From: Sphingomonas radiodurans | GTDB taxonomy: Bacteria > Pseudomonadota > Alphaproteobacteria > Sphingomonadales > Sphingomonadaceae | Length of the DNA stretch: 64,000 bases | Direction: 5' to 3' | Assembly: GCF_020866845.1 (NCBI RefSeq) | Contig: NZ_CP086594.1 | Span: 2,170,001 to 2,234,000, forward strand | In this document: piece by piece, positions 12,178 to 21,100 of the stretch | Position numbering within the stretch: the stretch's first letter is position 1 | Layout of the letters: each line of letters opens with the position of its first letter | Notes under the pieces: model-generated | Databases searched by the model: none | What the model was told of the DNA's origin: nothing | The model's input: the letters and a program-made list of their open reading frames with translations, nothing else | Position numbers and translations under genes: made by a program

Positions 12178-13836
12178 TCACCGCCCCTGCGCGCGCCACT
12201 TCTGGATCGTGCGGTGGATGATCTCGTCTTCCTCGCCGACTTCGCGCCAGAGCTTCGAGAAGATCGGGTCGGCCGAGGCCGGTCGCTTCACTTCTTCCAG
12301 CCCGTCGAAGGCGACGCGGATCGGGATCGCGACGCCTTCGCCGCAGATGATGCATTCGCGGTTGCGCAGCGCGGGGATCGAATCGAGGAAGCCGCGCGCG
12401 CCTTCGGGCATGGCGGCGCGGACGAAGGCCTGGTCGCGATCGTTGTTGAGCCGCATCGCGATGATCGTGCCGCATTGCGAAAGCACGCCTTCGGCAAGAT
12501 CCGACGGTCGCTGCGTAATGAGCCCCAGCGATACGCCGTACTTGCGGCCTTCCTTGGCGATCCGGCCGAGGATCTTGCCGACCGACGAGCCATCGTCGCT
12601 GCTCGGGATGTACCGATGCGCTTCCTCGCAGACGAGCAGGATCGGGCGCTGGGGCTCGTTGCGCGACCAGATGGCGAAATCGAACACCATCCGGCTGAGC
12701 ATCGCGACCACCACCGAGGTGATCTCGCTCGGCACGCCCGACACGTCGATGATCGAGATCGGGCGGCCATCGCCGGGCAGGCGGAAGATGCGGCGGATGA
12801 AATCGCTCATCGTATCGGCGACGAGCATGCCGGAGAACATGAAGCCGTAGCGCGGATCGGCCTTGATCTCGTCGATCTTGGACTTGAGGCGCAGATACGG
12901 CGCGGTGTTCGTCGCCTTGTCCATCTTGCCCATCTCGAGCTGGATCAGGTTCGTCAGATCGCTCAGCAGGTAGGGCACCGGCGCGTCGACCGTCAGCTTG
13001 GGCATCTCGCTGCCGACGCGGCTCTTGGCGCGTGCGGCGAGCAGGCACTTCGAGAGGATGTCGGCATCGACCTGCCGCTCGGACCCCTGCGTCGTCAGGA
13101 ACACTTCGCAATGTTCCTCGAAGTTCATCAGCCAGTACGGCATGTTGAGATTCGAGACGTCGTACAGCGCGCCATTGTGGCGGAAGGCGGCGGAATATTC
13201 GCCGTGCGGGTCGATCATCACGATATGACCCTGCGGGGCGAGCTCGCAGATGCGGTGCAGGATCAGCGCGGCGGCGGTCGACTTGCCGGTGCCGGTCGAG
13301 CCGAGCAGCGCGAAGTGCTTGCCGAGCATGGCATCGACATACAGCGCGGCGCGGATCTCGGCGGTGGGGTAGACGTTGCCGACCTCGATATGCGCGCGAT
13401 CGTCGGCGGCATAGATTTGTACGAGATCAGCGCCGCTGATCGGATATACCTCGGCGCCGGGCGTCGGATAGCGCGTCACGCCGCGGCGGAAATTGTAGAG
13501 CTTTCCGGTCAGCTTCTCTTCGTCGCCCTCGCCGAGGAAGTCGATGAAGGCACTGACTCGGCCGGCGTTGAAATCATCGAGCCGCAGCGAGCGGACGTTG
13601 GCGATCAGCCATGCGTTGCCGACGCGCAGCTTGATCTGCCCGCCGACCTGGCCACCGGCGGCGGTCACGGGATCGGAGTGATCGGCGAGCGCGGTGAGTG
13701 CGGCGAGATCGAACATCACCTGGCTCGACGAACCGGCGATCTCGACGACGATGCCGATCGCTTCGGGCGCCTCGAGAGCGCGCACGTCGGCGGCCTCGGC
13801 CGCGTCGAACAAGCGTTGAGCCGGCAGCGCGGTCAT
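12178..13836 (-). CDS. HerA-type (DUF87) P-loop ATPase
   Basis: A 552-residue ATPase of the HerA/FtsK superfamily. Residues 1 to about 140 form a beta-rich N-terminal domain of the HAS-barrel kind (QVGGQIKLRVGNAWLIANVRS). The Walker A motif is LLGSTGTGKSTAA at about residue 177, Walker B is PILLVCEEAHRY, and LGLITQRPSDLAEGVLSQC resembles sensor motifs of hexameric translocases. Archaeal HerA works with the NurA nuclease in DNA end processing; no nuclease is adjacent here, and the bacterial single-gene versions are poorly characterised. It is convergent with the symporter gene and stands alone in orientation. Function beyond ATP-driven DNA translocation is inference. Confidence 0.85.
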   Translation of the reverse strand: MTALPAQRLFDAAEAADVRALEAPEAIGIVVEIAGSSSQVMFDLAALTALADHSDPVTAAGGQVGGQIKLRVGNAWLIANVRSLRLDDFNAGRVSAFIDFLGEGDEEKLTGKLYNFRRGVTRYPTPGAEVYPISGADLVQIYAADDRAHIEVGNVYPTAEIRAALYVDAMLGKHFALLGSTGTGKSTAAALILHRICELAPQGHIVMIDPHGEYSAAFRHNGALYDVSNLNMPYWLMNFEEHCEVFLTTQGSERQVDADILSKCLLAARAKSRVGSEMPKLTVDAPVPYLLSDLTNLIQLEMGKMDKATNTAPYLRLKSKIDEIKADPRYGFMFSGMLVADTMSDFIRRIFRLPGDGRPISIIDVSGVPSEITSVVVAMLSRMVFDFAIWSRNEPQRPILLVCEEAHRYIPSSDDGSSVGKILGRIAKEGRKYGVSLGLITQRPSDLAEGVLSQCGTIIAMRLNNDRDQAFVRAAMPEGARGFLDSIPALRNRECIICGEGVAIPIRVAFDGLEEVKRPASADPIFSKLWREVGEEDEIIHRTIQKWRAQGR

Positions 13837-13916
13837 GCGGGGGAAACTCGTGGGACGCTCATTGGGCTTCTTTGCACGAAGAACGTAAATTTCCCGTGAG
13901 CGATACTTTTTGGCGC

Positions 13917-14675
13917 TCAGAACCGCCGGGCGATGTTTCCGGCACCCCAGCCGAGCAGCACCGACAAGGCGACCGCGGTGAGCCCGTAAAGCAGCGACGC
14001 GCGATCGGCGGCGCGCGCGACGAAGCGTTCGAAGCCCGATTTCTGCACGTCGATGTCTCGCACTGCTGCGGCCAGCACCTTGCCGTCACGGATCAGGAAG
14101 GTCTCCGCGGTGAACTTGCCGACCGGCACGCGCGCAGGGATGGCGACGCGCGCGCGATACAACACGTCCTCGGTTATCTCGACCGCGCCGGGCGCCTCGT
14201 AATAGAGGCCCGAACGGCGACGCAGATCGACCAAGCCGCGGGCGAAGCGATCCTGCACCTGCGACGGCGCGGACGAGGCGGGCGACAGTTGCAGACTGCC
14301 GAGACCCAGTTCGTAGATCGCGCGGGTTCGATCGTCGACGATCTGCTTGATCGGGCGCGATGAGGCGATGGCGTAGAAACTGGGGGCCGAGCGGTAACGC
14401 AGCGCCTCGGCATTGATCCAGATGCCGGCGAGCTTTTCCTTCTCCCGAACCGTGATCGACTGCACCGGACCCTTTACCACGACGACCAGATCGGTCGGAT
14501 GCTCGTCGTCGGGCAATCGCCCTCCGGGGTAGAGGATCGCGCCGAACAGTAGCAGTTCGGCGCCGGTGAAGCTGTACGCGATGCGGATCTCGCGCTGCGA
14601 CACGTCGGGCACCAGCACTGGCTTGGTCTGGGCGAGCAATAGCGGCGTCAGGAGAGCAAGCGCGATTGGCCTCAC
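13917..14675 (-). CDS. TIGR02186-type alphaproteobacterial membrane-anchored protein
   Basis: A 252-residue protein starting from GTG at 14675, which overlaps the stop of the TauE/SafE permease gene as GTGA, so translation is coupled. An N-terminal signal (RPIALALLTPLLLAQ) exports it, and a C-terminal helix (LLYGLTAVALSVLLGWGAG) anchors it, leaving the middle in the periplasm. The translation contains SFTGAELLLFGAI, LVVVVKGP and KLAGIWIN, which I associate with the TIGR02186 family that accompanies TauE/SafE-like permeases in alphaproteobacteria. The family assignment is from memory and the function is unknown; a role alongside the permease in sulfur-compound export is inference from position. 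Confidence 0.75.
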   Translation of the reverse strand: MRPIALALLTPLLLAQTKPVLVPDVSQREIRIAYSFTGAELLLFGAILYPGGRLPDDEHPTDLVVVVKGPVQSITVREKEKLAGIWINAEALRYRSAPSFYAIASSRPIKQIVDDRTRAIYELGLGSLQLSPASSAPSQVQDRFARGLVDLRRRSGLYYEAPGAVEITEDVLYRARVAIPARVPVGKFTAETFLIRDGKVLAAAVRDIDVQKSGFERFVARAADRASLLYGLTAVALSVLLGWGAGNIARRF

Positions 14676-15586
14676 GACAACTCGACCGAGTAGATGTCGG
14701 TCGGGCGCCAGCCGAGCCCCATCGCGATCCGCCCGGCGACCAGCAGGACCATCAGCGCCAGCGCTAGGCGGAGATATTCGGGACGCGCCTTGGCCGCGAA
14801 CCGCGCGCCGATCTGCGCGCCGACGACCGAGCCGAGCAGCAGCAGGCCAGCGAGGACGATGTCGACGGCCTTGGTGGTCAGCGCGTGGACCATCGTCGCG
14901 GCGGCAGTGACGAACAGGATCTGGAACAGCGACGTGCCGACGACGACCTGAGTCGCCATGCCGAGCAGGTAGATCATCGCGGGCACCAGCACGAAGCCGC
15001 CGCCGATCCCGAGCAGGATGGTGAGGATGCCGGTCAGGAAGCCCAGCAGCAGCGGCGCGAGCGGCGAGATGTACAACCCCGAGCGGTAGAAACGCATGCG
15101 GAACGGCAGCGCGGCGACCAGCGGATGGTGGCGACGACGGCGCGCCGGGGCGGGACGGCGGCCGCGCGAGACCGAGATCGCCTCGAGCGATTCCTTCAGC
15201 ATGAGGCCGCCGATCGTGCCGAGCAGCAGGACGTAGGTGATCGCGATCGTCGTATCGATCTGACCGGTCGCCTGGAGCAACTGGAAGAGCCAGGCACCGG
15301 CGACCGACCCGACGACGCCGCCGGCAACCAGCACGCCGCCCATCTTCATATCGACACCGTCGCGGCGCAGATAGGCCGACACGCCCGAGACGCTCGCGCC
15401 GGTCACCTGGCTGGCGGCGGAGGCGGCGGCGACCGTCGGCGGGATGCCGTAGACGATCAGCAGCGGCGTGGTGAGAAACCCGCCGCCGACGCCGAACATG
15501 CCCGAGAGTATCCCCACCCCGCCGCCCAACGCGATGATGACGAGCGCGTTGACCGAGAGGTTCGCGATCGGAAGGTAGAGATCCAT
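14672..15586 (-). CDS. TauE/SafE family sulfite/anion exporter-like permease
   Basis: A 304-residue inner-membrane protein with two related halves of hydrophobic helices. Each half has the Gly-rich family motif: GGGVGILSGMFGVGGGFLTT near the N-terminus and LTGILTILLGIGGGFVLVP in the second half. VAAASAASQVTGASVSG also fits. Family members export sulfite, sulfoacetate or other small anions. An Arg-rich loop (SRGRRPAPARRRR) lies between the halves. The ATG at 15586 is chosen because it begins just before the first helix; the longer upstream frame lacks sense. Its stop overlaps the next gene's GTG, and it follows the NfrA-like gene by 46 bases. Confidence 0.88.
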   Translation of the reverse strand: MDLYLPIANLSVNALVIIALGGGVGILSGMFGVGGGFLTTPLLIVYGIPPTVAAASAASQVTGASVSGVSAYLRRDGVDMKMGGVLVAGGVVGSVAGAWLFQLLQATGQIDTTIAITYVLLLGTIGGLMLKESLEAISVSRGRRPAPARRRRHHPLVAALPFRMRFYRSGLYISPLAPLLLGFLTGILTILLGIGGGFVLVPAMIYLLGMATQVVVGTSLFQILFVTAAATMVHALTTKAVDIVLAGLLLLGSVVGAQIGARFAAKARPEYLRLALALMVLLVAGRIAMGLGWRPTDIYSVELS

Positions 15587-15632
15587 GCCCGCCCAACTAT
15601 GCGCATCGGCGCGCGGGCGGAAGCTTTTACGG

Positions 15633-16661
15633 TTAGAAATCGGTGCCGAGCGATACTGCCGGGCCTGAAGTGGGCGCGGCGCGGCCGGCGAGCCGCTGGC
15701 GCCATTCCAACGACAAACGAAGACTGCGACCGGCGAGCGGCAATGCGAGCGTGGCGGCGGGGCCGGCATCGAGCCGGGCGGCGCCGCGTTGTGCGCCGCC
15801 CCATGCGCCAAGGCCGAGATCGAGCTGCGCCGGGCCGATCGCCGCGACGGGATGCGCGAGCCGAACCGCGCCGTCGACATATCCCTCGACGCCGGCGCGG
15901 GCGATTGCGCCGCCTTGTGCATAAGCGTCGAGGCGCACGTTGCCGACAATCGGCGTCGGGCCGATGCCGCCGATCAGACCGAGCGCCGGGCCGCCGCGGG
16001 CGCGCTCAAGGCCGATGCGCTGTTCGGCGATGATGTGAATCGGGAGCGCGGTCGGGCGCCAGTCGACGCCGACGGCCGCTTCGCGCTGGCGAGATCCGAG
16101 CGCGCTCGACACGCGGCCGGCCAGCGCAAGCCGGCGCGGCCCGTCGATGGCGTAGGTCAGCCGCATCCCCGCCTGGCTGCCGCCGAGCTGGGGCGCGAAC
16201 GGGGTCGCGGCGCCGGCGCCACGCACGATCATCCAGCCGCTGCCGGCGAGGCGCGGCGGCACCATGGTGGTGAGTGGTGGCGGAGCGGTCATCTGGACCG
16301 CCATCGCGGCGACGGGAATGAAGCGCCGCGGCGCGTCGGCAGGTGCCGGATCGACGAATGCTTCAGCGGCTACGGGCGTTAGGGACGGTGGGCTGCCGGG
16401 CGGGCGTGATCGCGGCGAGACCGTGTCGCTGCGGCTGACTGACGCCATCGCCAACGTCAGTGCTTCGGGTCTCACGCCGGATCGTCGCTCGGCACGCGCC
16501 GCTTGCCCGGGCGTCGCTTGCGCTTGCATCGGTCGGCTCGCGGCGGCTGCGGCCGGCGCGGGCTGCGGCGTAAGGTCTGGCCAAATCTGCGCCGAGCGTA
16601 CGCCGACCCATGCCGCCATGATGCCGACCAGGAAGCGCAGCGGGCGTCCGGTCGCACTCAC
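15633..16661 (-). CDS. Short NfrA C-terminal-domain-like outer-membrane or periplasmic protein
   Basis: A 342-residue protein that starts at GTG 16661, overlapping the stop of the glycosyltransferase gene as GTGA. An N-terminal hydrophobic segment (LRFLVGIMAAWVGV) is followed by about 110 residues of Pro/Ala-rich low-complexity sequence. The last ~210 residues hold the domain: EAAVGVDWRPTALPIHIIAEQ, then YAQGGAIARAGVEGYVDGAV and LSLEWRQRL. The alternating pattern and the pairing with an NfrB-like synthase suggest the C-terminal region of NfrA, the outer-membrane partner of E. coli NfrB and phage N4 receptor. E. coli NfrA is about 990 residues with long helical repeats, which are missing here. 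The assignment is moderately sure; the name is not given because of that. Confidence 0.65.
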   Translation of the reverse strand: MSATGRPLRFLVGIMAAWVGVRSAQIWPDLTPQPAPAAAAASRPMQAQATPGQAARAERRSGVRPEALTLAMASVSRSDTVSPRSRPPGSPPSLTPVAAEAFVDPAPADAPRRFIPVAAMAVQMTAPPPLTTMVPPRLAGSGWMIVRGAGAATPFAPQLGGSQAGMRLTYAIDGPRRLALAGRVSSALGSRQREAAVGVDWRPTALPIHIIAEQRIGLERARGGPALGLIGGIGPTPIVGNVRLDAYAQGGAIARAGVEGYVDGAVRLAHPVAAIGPAQLDLGLGAWGGAQRGAARLDAGPAATLALPLAGRSLRLSLEWRQRLAGRAAPTSGPAVSLGTDF

Positions 16662-18046
16662 AGGGGCGCCAACTCGTCCGGCGCCGTCGGGAATACGTGG
16701 ACGGTCTTCTCCCAACGCGGCGCGCCGCCCGCCAGAATGCGGGCGTAGCGGACCGCGGCGTGGCGCGCGGCGAGCAGGCCGATCAGATTGCCGACGACCG
16801 CGCGCGGCAGCGACCAGAGGCCCTCGCGCCAGCCGTGGGCGCGTGTCGTCGAGACAACGCGCCACGCCAGCCGCCACGCGAGCAGCGCCGCGTTGACGAC
16901 GAGAACCAAGGTCATCGCCGCGCCAAGGACGGGCGGCGCGGTTCCGGCGATCAGGTGCACACTGGCCGATAAGCCCCAGCCGATGAGCGCGAGATAGGCG
17001 GCGGCAAGCACGATGACGGCGATCGGCGCACGGCGATCGCGCATCCGCATCCAGTGATCGGCGATTTGCGACCAATGGCTCCAGCCGATGCGATCCCAGC
17101 CGGCGAGCGCGATCCCGGTCATCCAGCGCGACTTCTGGGTTACCGCGGTGGCGATCGTCGCCGGGAAGAAGGCGCGGACGGCGACGAGCCGCCCGTTGCG
17201 ATCCGAGACGCGTGCGAAGCAGGCGCCATGGCCGAGCGCGGCGGCGCGCAGCCCGAGTTCGTAATCCTCGGTGAGGCTGGTGTCGTCGAACGGCGACCCG
17301 TGCGCTGCCTCCAGTGCGGCGAGGACGTCGACCGCCATGGCGCAGCCGACGCCCGACAGCGGCAGCCCGGCGCCGATCGCGGCGCGAAGCACCATCTGGC
17401 GGCCGTGTGACTCGGCGAATTCGTCGGCATAATGCCCCGACACGAGTCGCGCCGCAGGATCGATCAGCGGGACGACGGGGATCTGCACCAGCGGATGCGC
17501 CGCGATCAGCGCATCGTACACGGTGAGTTCGGCCGGATGGACGACATCCTCGGCATCGTGGAGCACGACCATCCGCGTCGTTTCGCGAACCGCCGCATCA
17601 TCGCGGCGCAGCGCGCGCCAGAGCGTGTTGAGATTGTCCGCCTTGGTCGTCGGCCCAGGCGTCGTGCCGATCACCAGCCGGATGCGGGGATCGCGCTCGG
17701 CGACGTTCGCGACCGCGTCGATCGTCGCGCGATCGTTGGGATAGCAGCCGACGTAGAGCCGGTAGCGCGGGTGATCGAGCCGCGCGAGCGCGGTCGACAG
17801 CATCGCGCCGATCACGCCGGCCTCTTCCCACGTCGGCACGAAGATCGCGATGCGGCTGGGCGCCGGCGGGTGCGGCAGGCTGGCGATCGGCCGGCGCGTG
17901 GTGCCGCGCACGAGGCGATGGCCGAGCCAGGCAAGATCGACGAGCAGATCGTCCACGCCGCCGACGAGGAAGCCGATCGCGGCGAACAGCGTCAGTTCGC
18001 GCACGCCGACGTCGAGCGCCGCCAAGATCATGTCCCCCACCGCCAA
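16658..18046 (-). CDS. NfrB-like inner-membrane glycosyltransferase (GT2 fold)
   Basis: A 462-residue membrane glycosyltransferase strongly resembling the N-terminal part of E. coli NfrB, the inner-membrane polysaccharide synthase needed for phage N4 adsorption. Matching blocks are IFVPTWEEAGVIGAML, VGCYPNDRATIDAV, TPGPTTKADNLNTLW, VVLHDAEDVVHPAEL, SLTEDYELGLRAA and VTQKSRWMTGIALAGW (the Q-x-x-R-W-like acceptor motif). Helices lie at the N-terminus and in the last third. The protein stops shortly after WEKTVHVFP, where E. coli NfrB continues for roughly 250 residues with an MshEN-type c-di-GMP-binding domain. The ATG at 18046 faces the A2M gene. It likely builds a surface glycan together with the next gene. 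Confidence 0.85.
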   Translation of the reverse strand: MAVGDMILAALDVGVRELTLFAAIGFLVGGVDDLLVDLAWLGHRLVRGTTRRPIASLPHPPAPSRIAIFVPTWEEAGVIGAMLSTALARLDHPRYRLYVGCYPNDRATIDAVANVAERDPRIRLVIGTTPGPTTKADNLNTLWRALRRDDAAVRETTRMVVLHDAEDVVHPAELTVYDALIAAHPLVQIPVVPLIDPAARLVSGHYADEFAESHGRQMVLRAAIGAGLPLSGVGCAMAVDVLAALEAAHGSPFDDTSLTEDYELGLRAAALGHGACFARVSDRNGRLVAVRAFFPATIATAVTQKSRWMTGIALAGWDRIGWSHWSQIADHWMRMRDRRAPIAVIVLAAAYLALIGWGLSASVHLIAGTAPPVLGAAMTLVLVVNAALLAWRLAWRVVSTTRAHGWREGLWSLPRAVVGNLIGLLAARHAAVRYARILAGGAPRWEKTVHVFPTAPDELAPL

Positions 18047-18162
18047 TCCTCAGCCCCCTGATTCGGCAGGCAGATGGTTAACTATTGAAATCCCCAGTGC
18101 AATCCCGGTGGAGCCTTGATGCGGATCAGTTTAGGACAGGCGGACGAGTGGGGGAGTGCGTG

Positions 18163-21100
18163 ATGAGACTCGCGGTTCGGCTGGCGATCCTGGGGCTCGC
18201 GCTCGCACCGGTGGCGGCGCTTTCGGACAATGCGCCGCGCGTCATTCTCGCCCAGCCGGGAGTCGAGGCGGGCGGGATCGCGCGCTTTACGGTGCGGTTC
18301 AGCCAGCCGATGGTGCCGCTCGGCGATCCGCGCGCGGCGGCGCCGATGAGCGTCGATTGTGCGGTCGGCGGCGACGGGCGGTGGGTCGATCAGCAGACGT
18401 GGGTGCATGATTTCGCGAGCGCGCTGCCGGGCGGCACCACGTGCACGTTCAAGACGCGCGCCGGGCTGAAGAGCGTCGCCGGCTTTGCGGTGACGGGCGA
18501 GCAGAGCTTCACGGTCGATTCTGGCGGGCCGGTTGCGCGCGCGGTGCTGCCGTCGGCGTATGGCACCGAGATCGAGGAGGATCAGGTGTTCCTGGTCGCC
18601 GCCAATCTGCCGCCGACGGCGCAGTCGGTGGCGGCGGGGGCCTATTGCGCGGTCGACGGGATCGGCGAGCGCATTCCGGTCGAGGTGCTGGCGCCCGATA
18701 CCGCGGGCAAACTGCTGGCCGGGCTCGGCAAGGATCGCTGGGAGGTGCGCCAGTTCCTCGAGAATGGGGGGATGCCGGCCGATCTGCCCGAGGCGGCGGC
18801 GGAGCGGCAACGTGCGCTCGCCGGGGTCACCGCGCTGCGCTGCCGCCGCGCGCTGCCGCCGGGGCGCGACATGGCGCTCGTCTGGGGGGCGGACATTGCC
18901 GCGGCGGGCGGAAAGCGCGCGGGGGCAGATCAGCGGTTCGACTATACGGTGCGCAAGCCGTTCACCGCACGGTTCGAGTGCAGCCGGGTGAACCCGCAGG
19001 CGGGGTGCAGCCCGGTCGAGAAGGCCTATGTCCGCTTTACCGCGGCGATCCCGATGTCGCAGGCGCAGGCGATCCGCATCGTCACTGCGGAGGGGAAGTC
19101 GATCGCGCCAACCTTCAGCAAGGAGGAGCAGCAGCGCGCGACGGTGAGCGACGTTGCGTTCGATCGACCGCTGCCAGCGGGCACCGCAGCGAAGCTCACC
19201 TTCCCCGCGGAGATCAAGGACGAGAGCGGGCGCGCGCTCGTGAACGCCGAGCGCTTTCCGCTCGACGTGAAGTTCGATCAGGCGCCGCCGCTGGTGAAGT
19301 TCGCCGCGCCATTCGGCATTCTGGAAGCGAAGGAAGGCGGGGTGCTGCCCGTTACCGTGCGCAACGTCGAGCCGGGCTTGCAGGGGCGGAACCTGGCGGT
19401 CGGCGGTGCTTCGATGCGCGTCGATGGAGACAGCGCGATCGCCGAATGGCTGCGCGCCGTCGACAAGGCGGGCGAGAGCAATGTCGAGGATATCACCGAC
19501 GCGAAGGGCGAGGTGATCCGCCGCGTCAACCACACCGGCGACACGTCGATCCTTGAGGGCAAGGGGACAAAGCTCGACGTCGCGCTGCCGGGCAAGGGGC
19601 GTGACTTCGAGGTGGTCGGCATTCCACTCGCCAAGCCGGGGTTCTATGTCGTCGAGCTGGCCAGCCCGGTGCTGGGCGAGGCGCTGCTCGGGCGCAAGGC
19701 GCCGCGCTATGTCGCCGCGGCGGCGCTCGTGACCAACATGGCGGTGCATTTCAAATGGGGTCGCGAGCGCAGCCTGACGTGGGTGACCAGCCTCGACAGC
19801 GGCAAGCCCGTCAGCGGCGCGGCGGTGGCGGTGACCGACAGTTGCACCGGCAAGCTGCTCGCGCGCGGGTTGACCGATCGCAGCGGCGGGCTGATGATCC
19901 CCGCCGGGCTGCCGCAGCCCGAGACCTATGCGAGTTGCGGCGAGAGCTCGACCGCGCATGCGCTGATGGTGTCGGCGCGCAGCGGAGACGATTTCAGCTT
20001 CACGCTGACCGACTGGGGCGAGGGCATCCGGCCGTACGATTTCGACCTTCCCTACGGCTATGATGCGCGCAAGGAGATCCTCCACACGGTGTTCGATCGC
20101 GCGCTCGTCCGGCAGGGCGAGACGATCCACATGAAGCATATCGCGCGCAGCCCGGTCGGCACCGGGTTTGCGGTGCCACCGGGTTTCCGCGGCACGCTGA
20201 AACTGTCGCACCGCGGCTCGGATACGCAGTTCGAGCTGCCACTCGCGATCGACGCCAACGGCATCGGCGAGACGCAATGGACCGCGCCGGCGGGGGCGCC
20301 GATGGGTGATTATGACCTGCAGGTCGTGACCGGCGAGCGCACGATCTATACCGAGCAGAGCTTCCGGCTCGACGAATACAAATTGCCGACGATGCGCGCG
20401 AGCGTGAGCGGGCCGAAGGCGGCGCTGGTGCGGCCAAAGACCGTGCCGCTCGACCTGTTCGTCGGGTATCTGTCGGGCGGGGGGGCGTCGAACCTGCCGG
20501 TCGATGTGCGCGTCGGCTGGTCGCCGCGCACTAGCGCGCCCGATGGCTATGACAATTTCACCTTCGGCGGCAAGGCCGTGACGGAGGGGGTGCGGCCGCT
20601 CGACGGCGACGGGGAAGAGACCGGCACCGCCTTTCCGCCGACGCAGACGCTGCCCGCCACGCTGGGCGCGGACGGGACGCAGCGCACGAGCGTCGAGGCG
20701 CCGGGTACGATCGACGGCAATGCCGACATGCGCGTCGAGATGGATTATCAGGACGCCAATGGCGAGACGCTGACCGCGAGCCGGACGCTGCCGGTATTCG
20801 CGTCGGCGGTGCAGCTCGGCGTGAAGACCGACGGCTGGCTGATGAAGCAGGATGATCTGCGGCTGCGCTTCGTCGCGCTGGATACCGCGGGCAAGCCGAT
20901 CAAGGGCCAGAAGGTGAGCGTCGCGGTGTACAGCCGGCAGGTGCTGACCGCGCGGCGGCGGCTGATCGGTGGCTTCTATGCCTATGACAATCGCGTTCGC
21001 GTCGAGAAGCTGGACGCGAGCTGTTCGGCGACGAGCGACGCGCAGGGGCTGGCGCAGTGTACGCTCGATCCCGGCGTGTCGGGCGAGGTGACGGTGGTCG

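Noticed and set aside
10981..13899. A 972-codon plus-strand frame crossing the symporter and ATPase genes
   Set aside because: It reads Arg/Gly/Asp-rich sequence in the wrong frame of one gene and antisense to the other; both true genes are clear.
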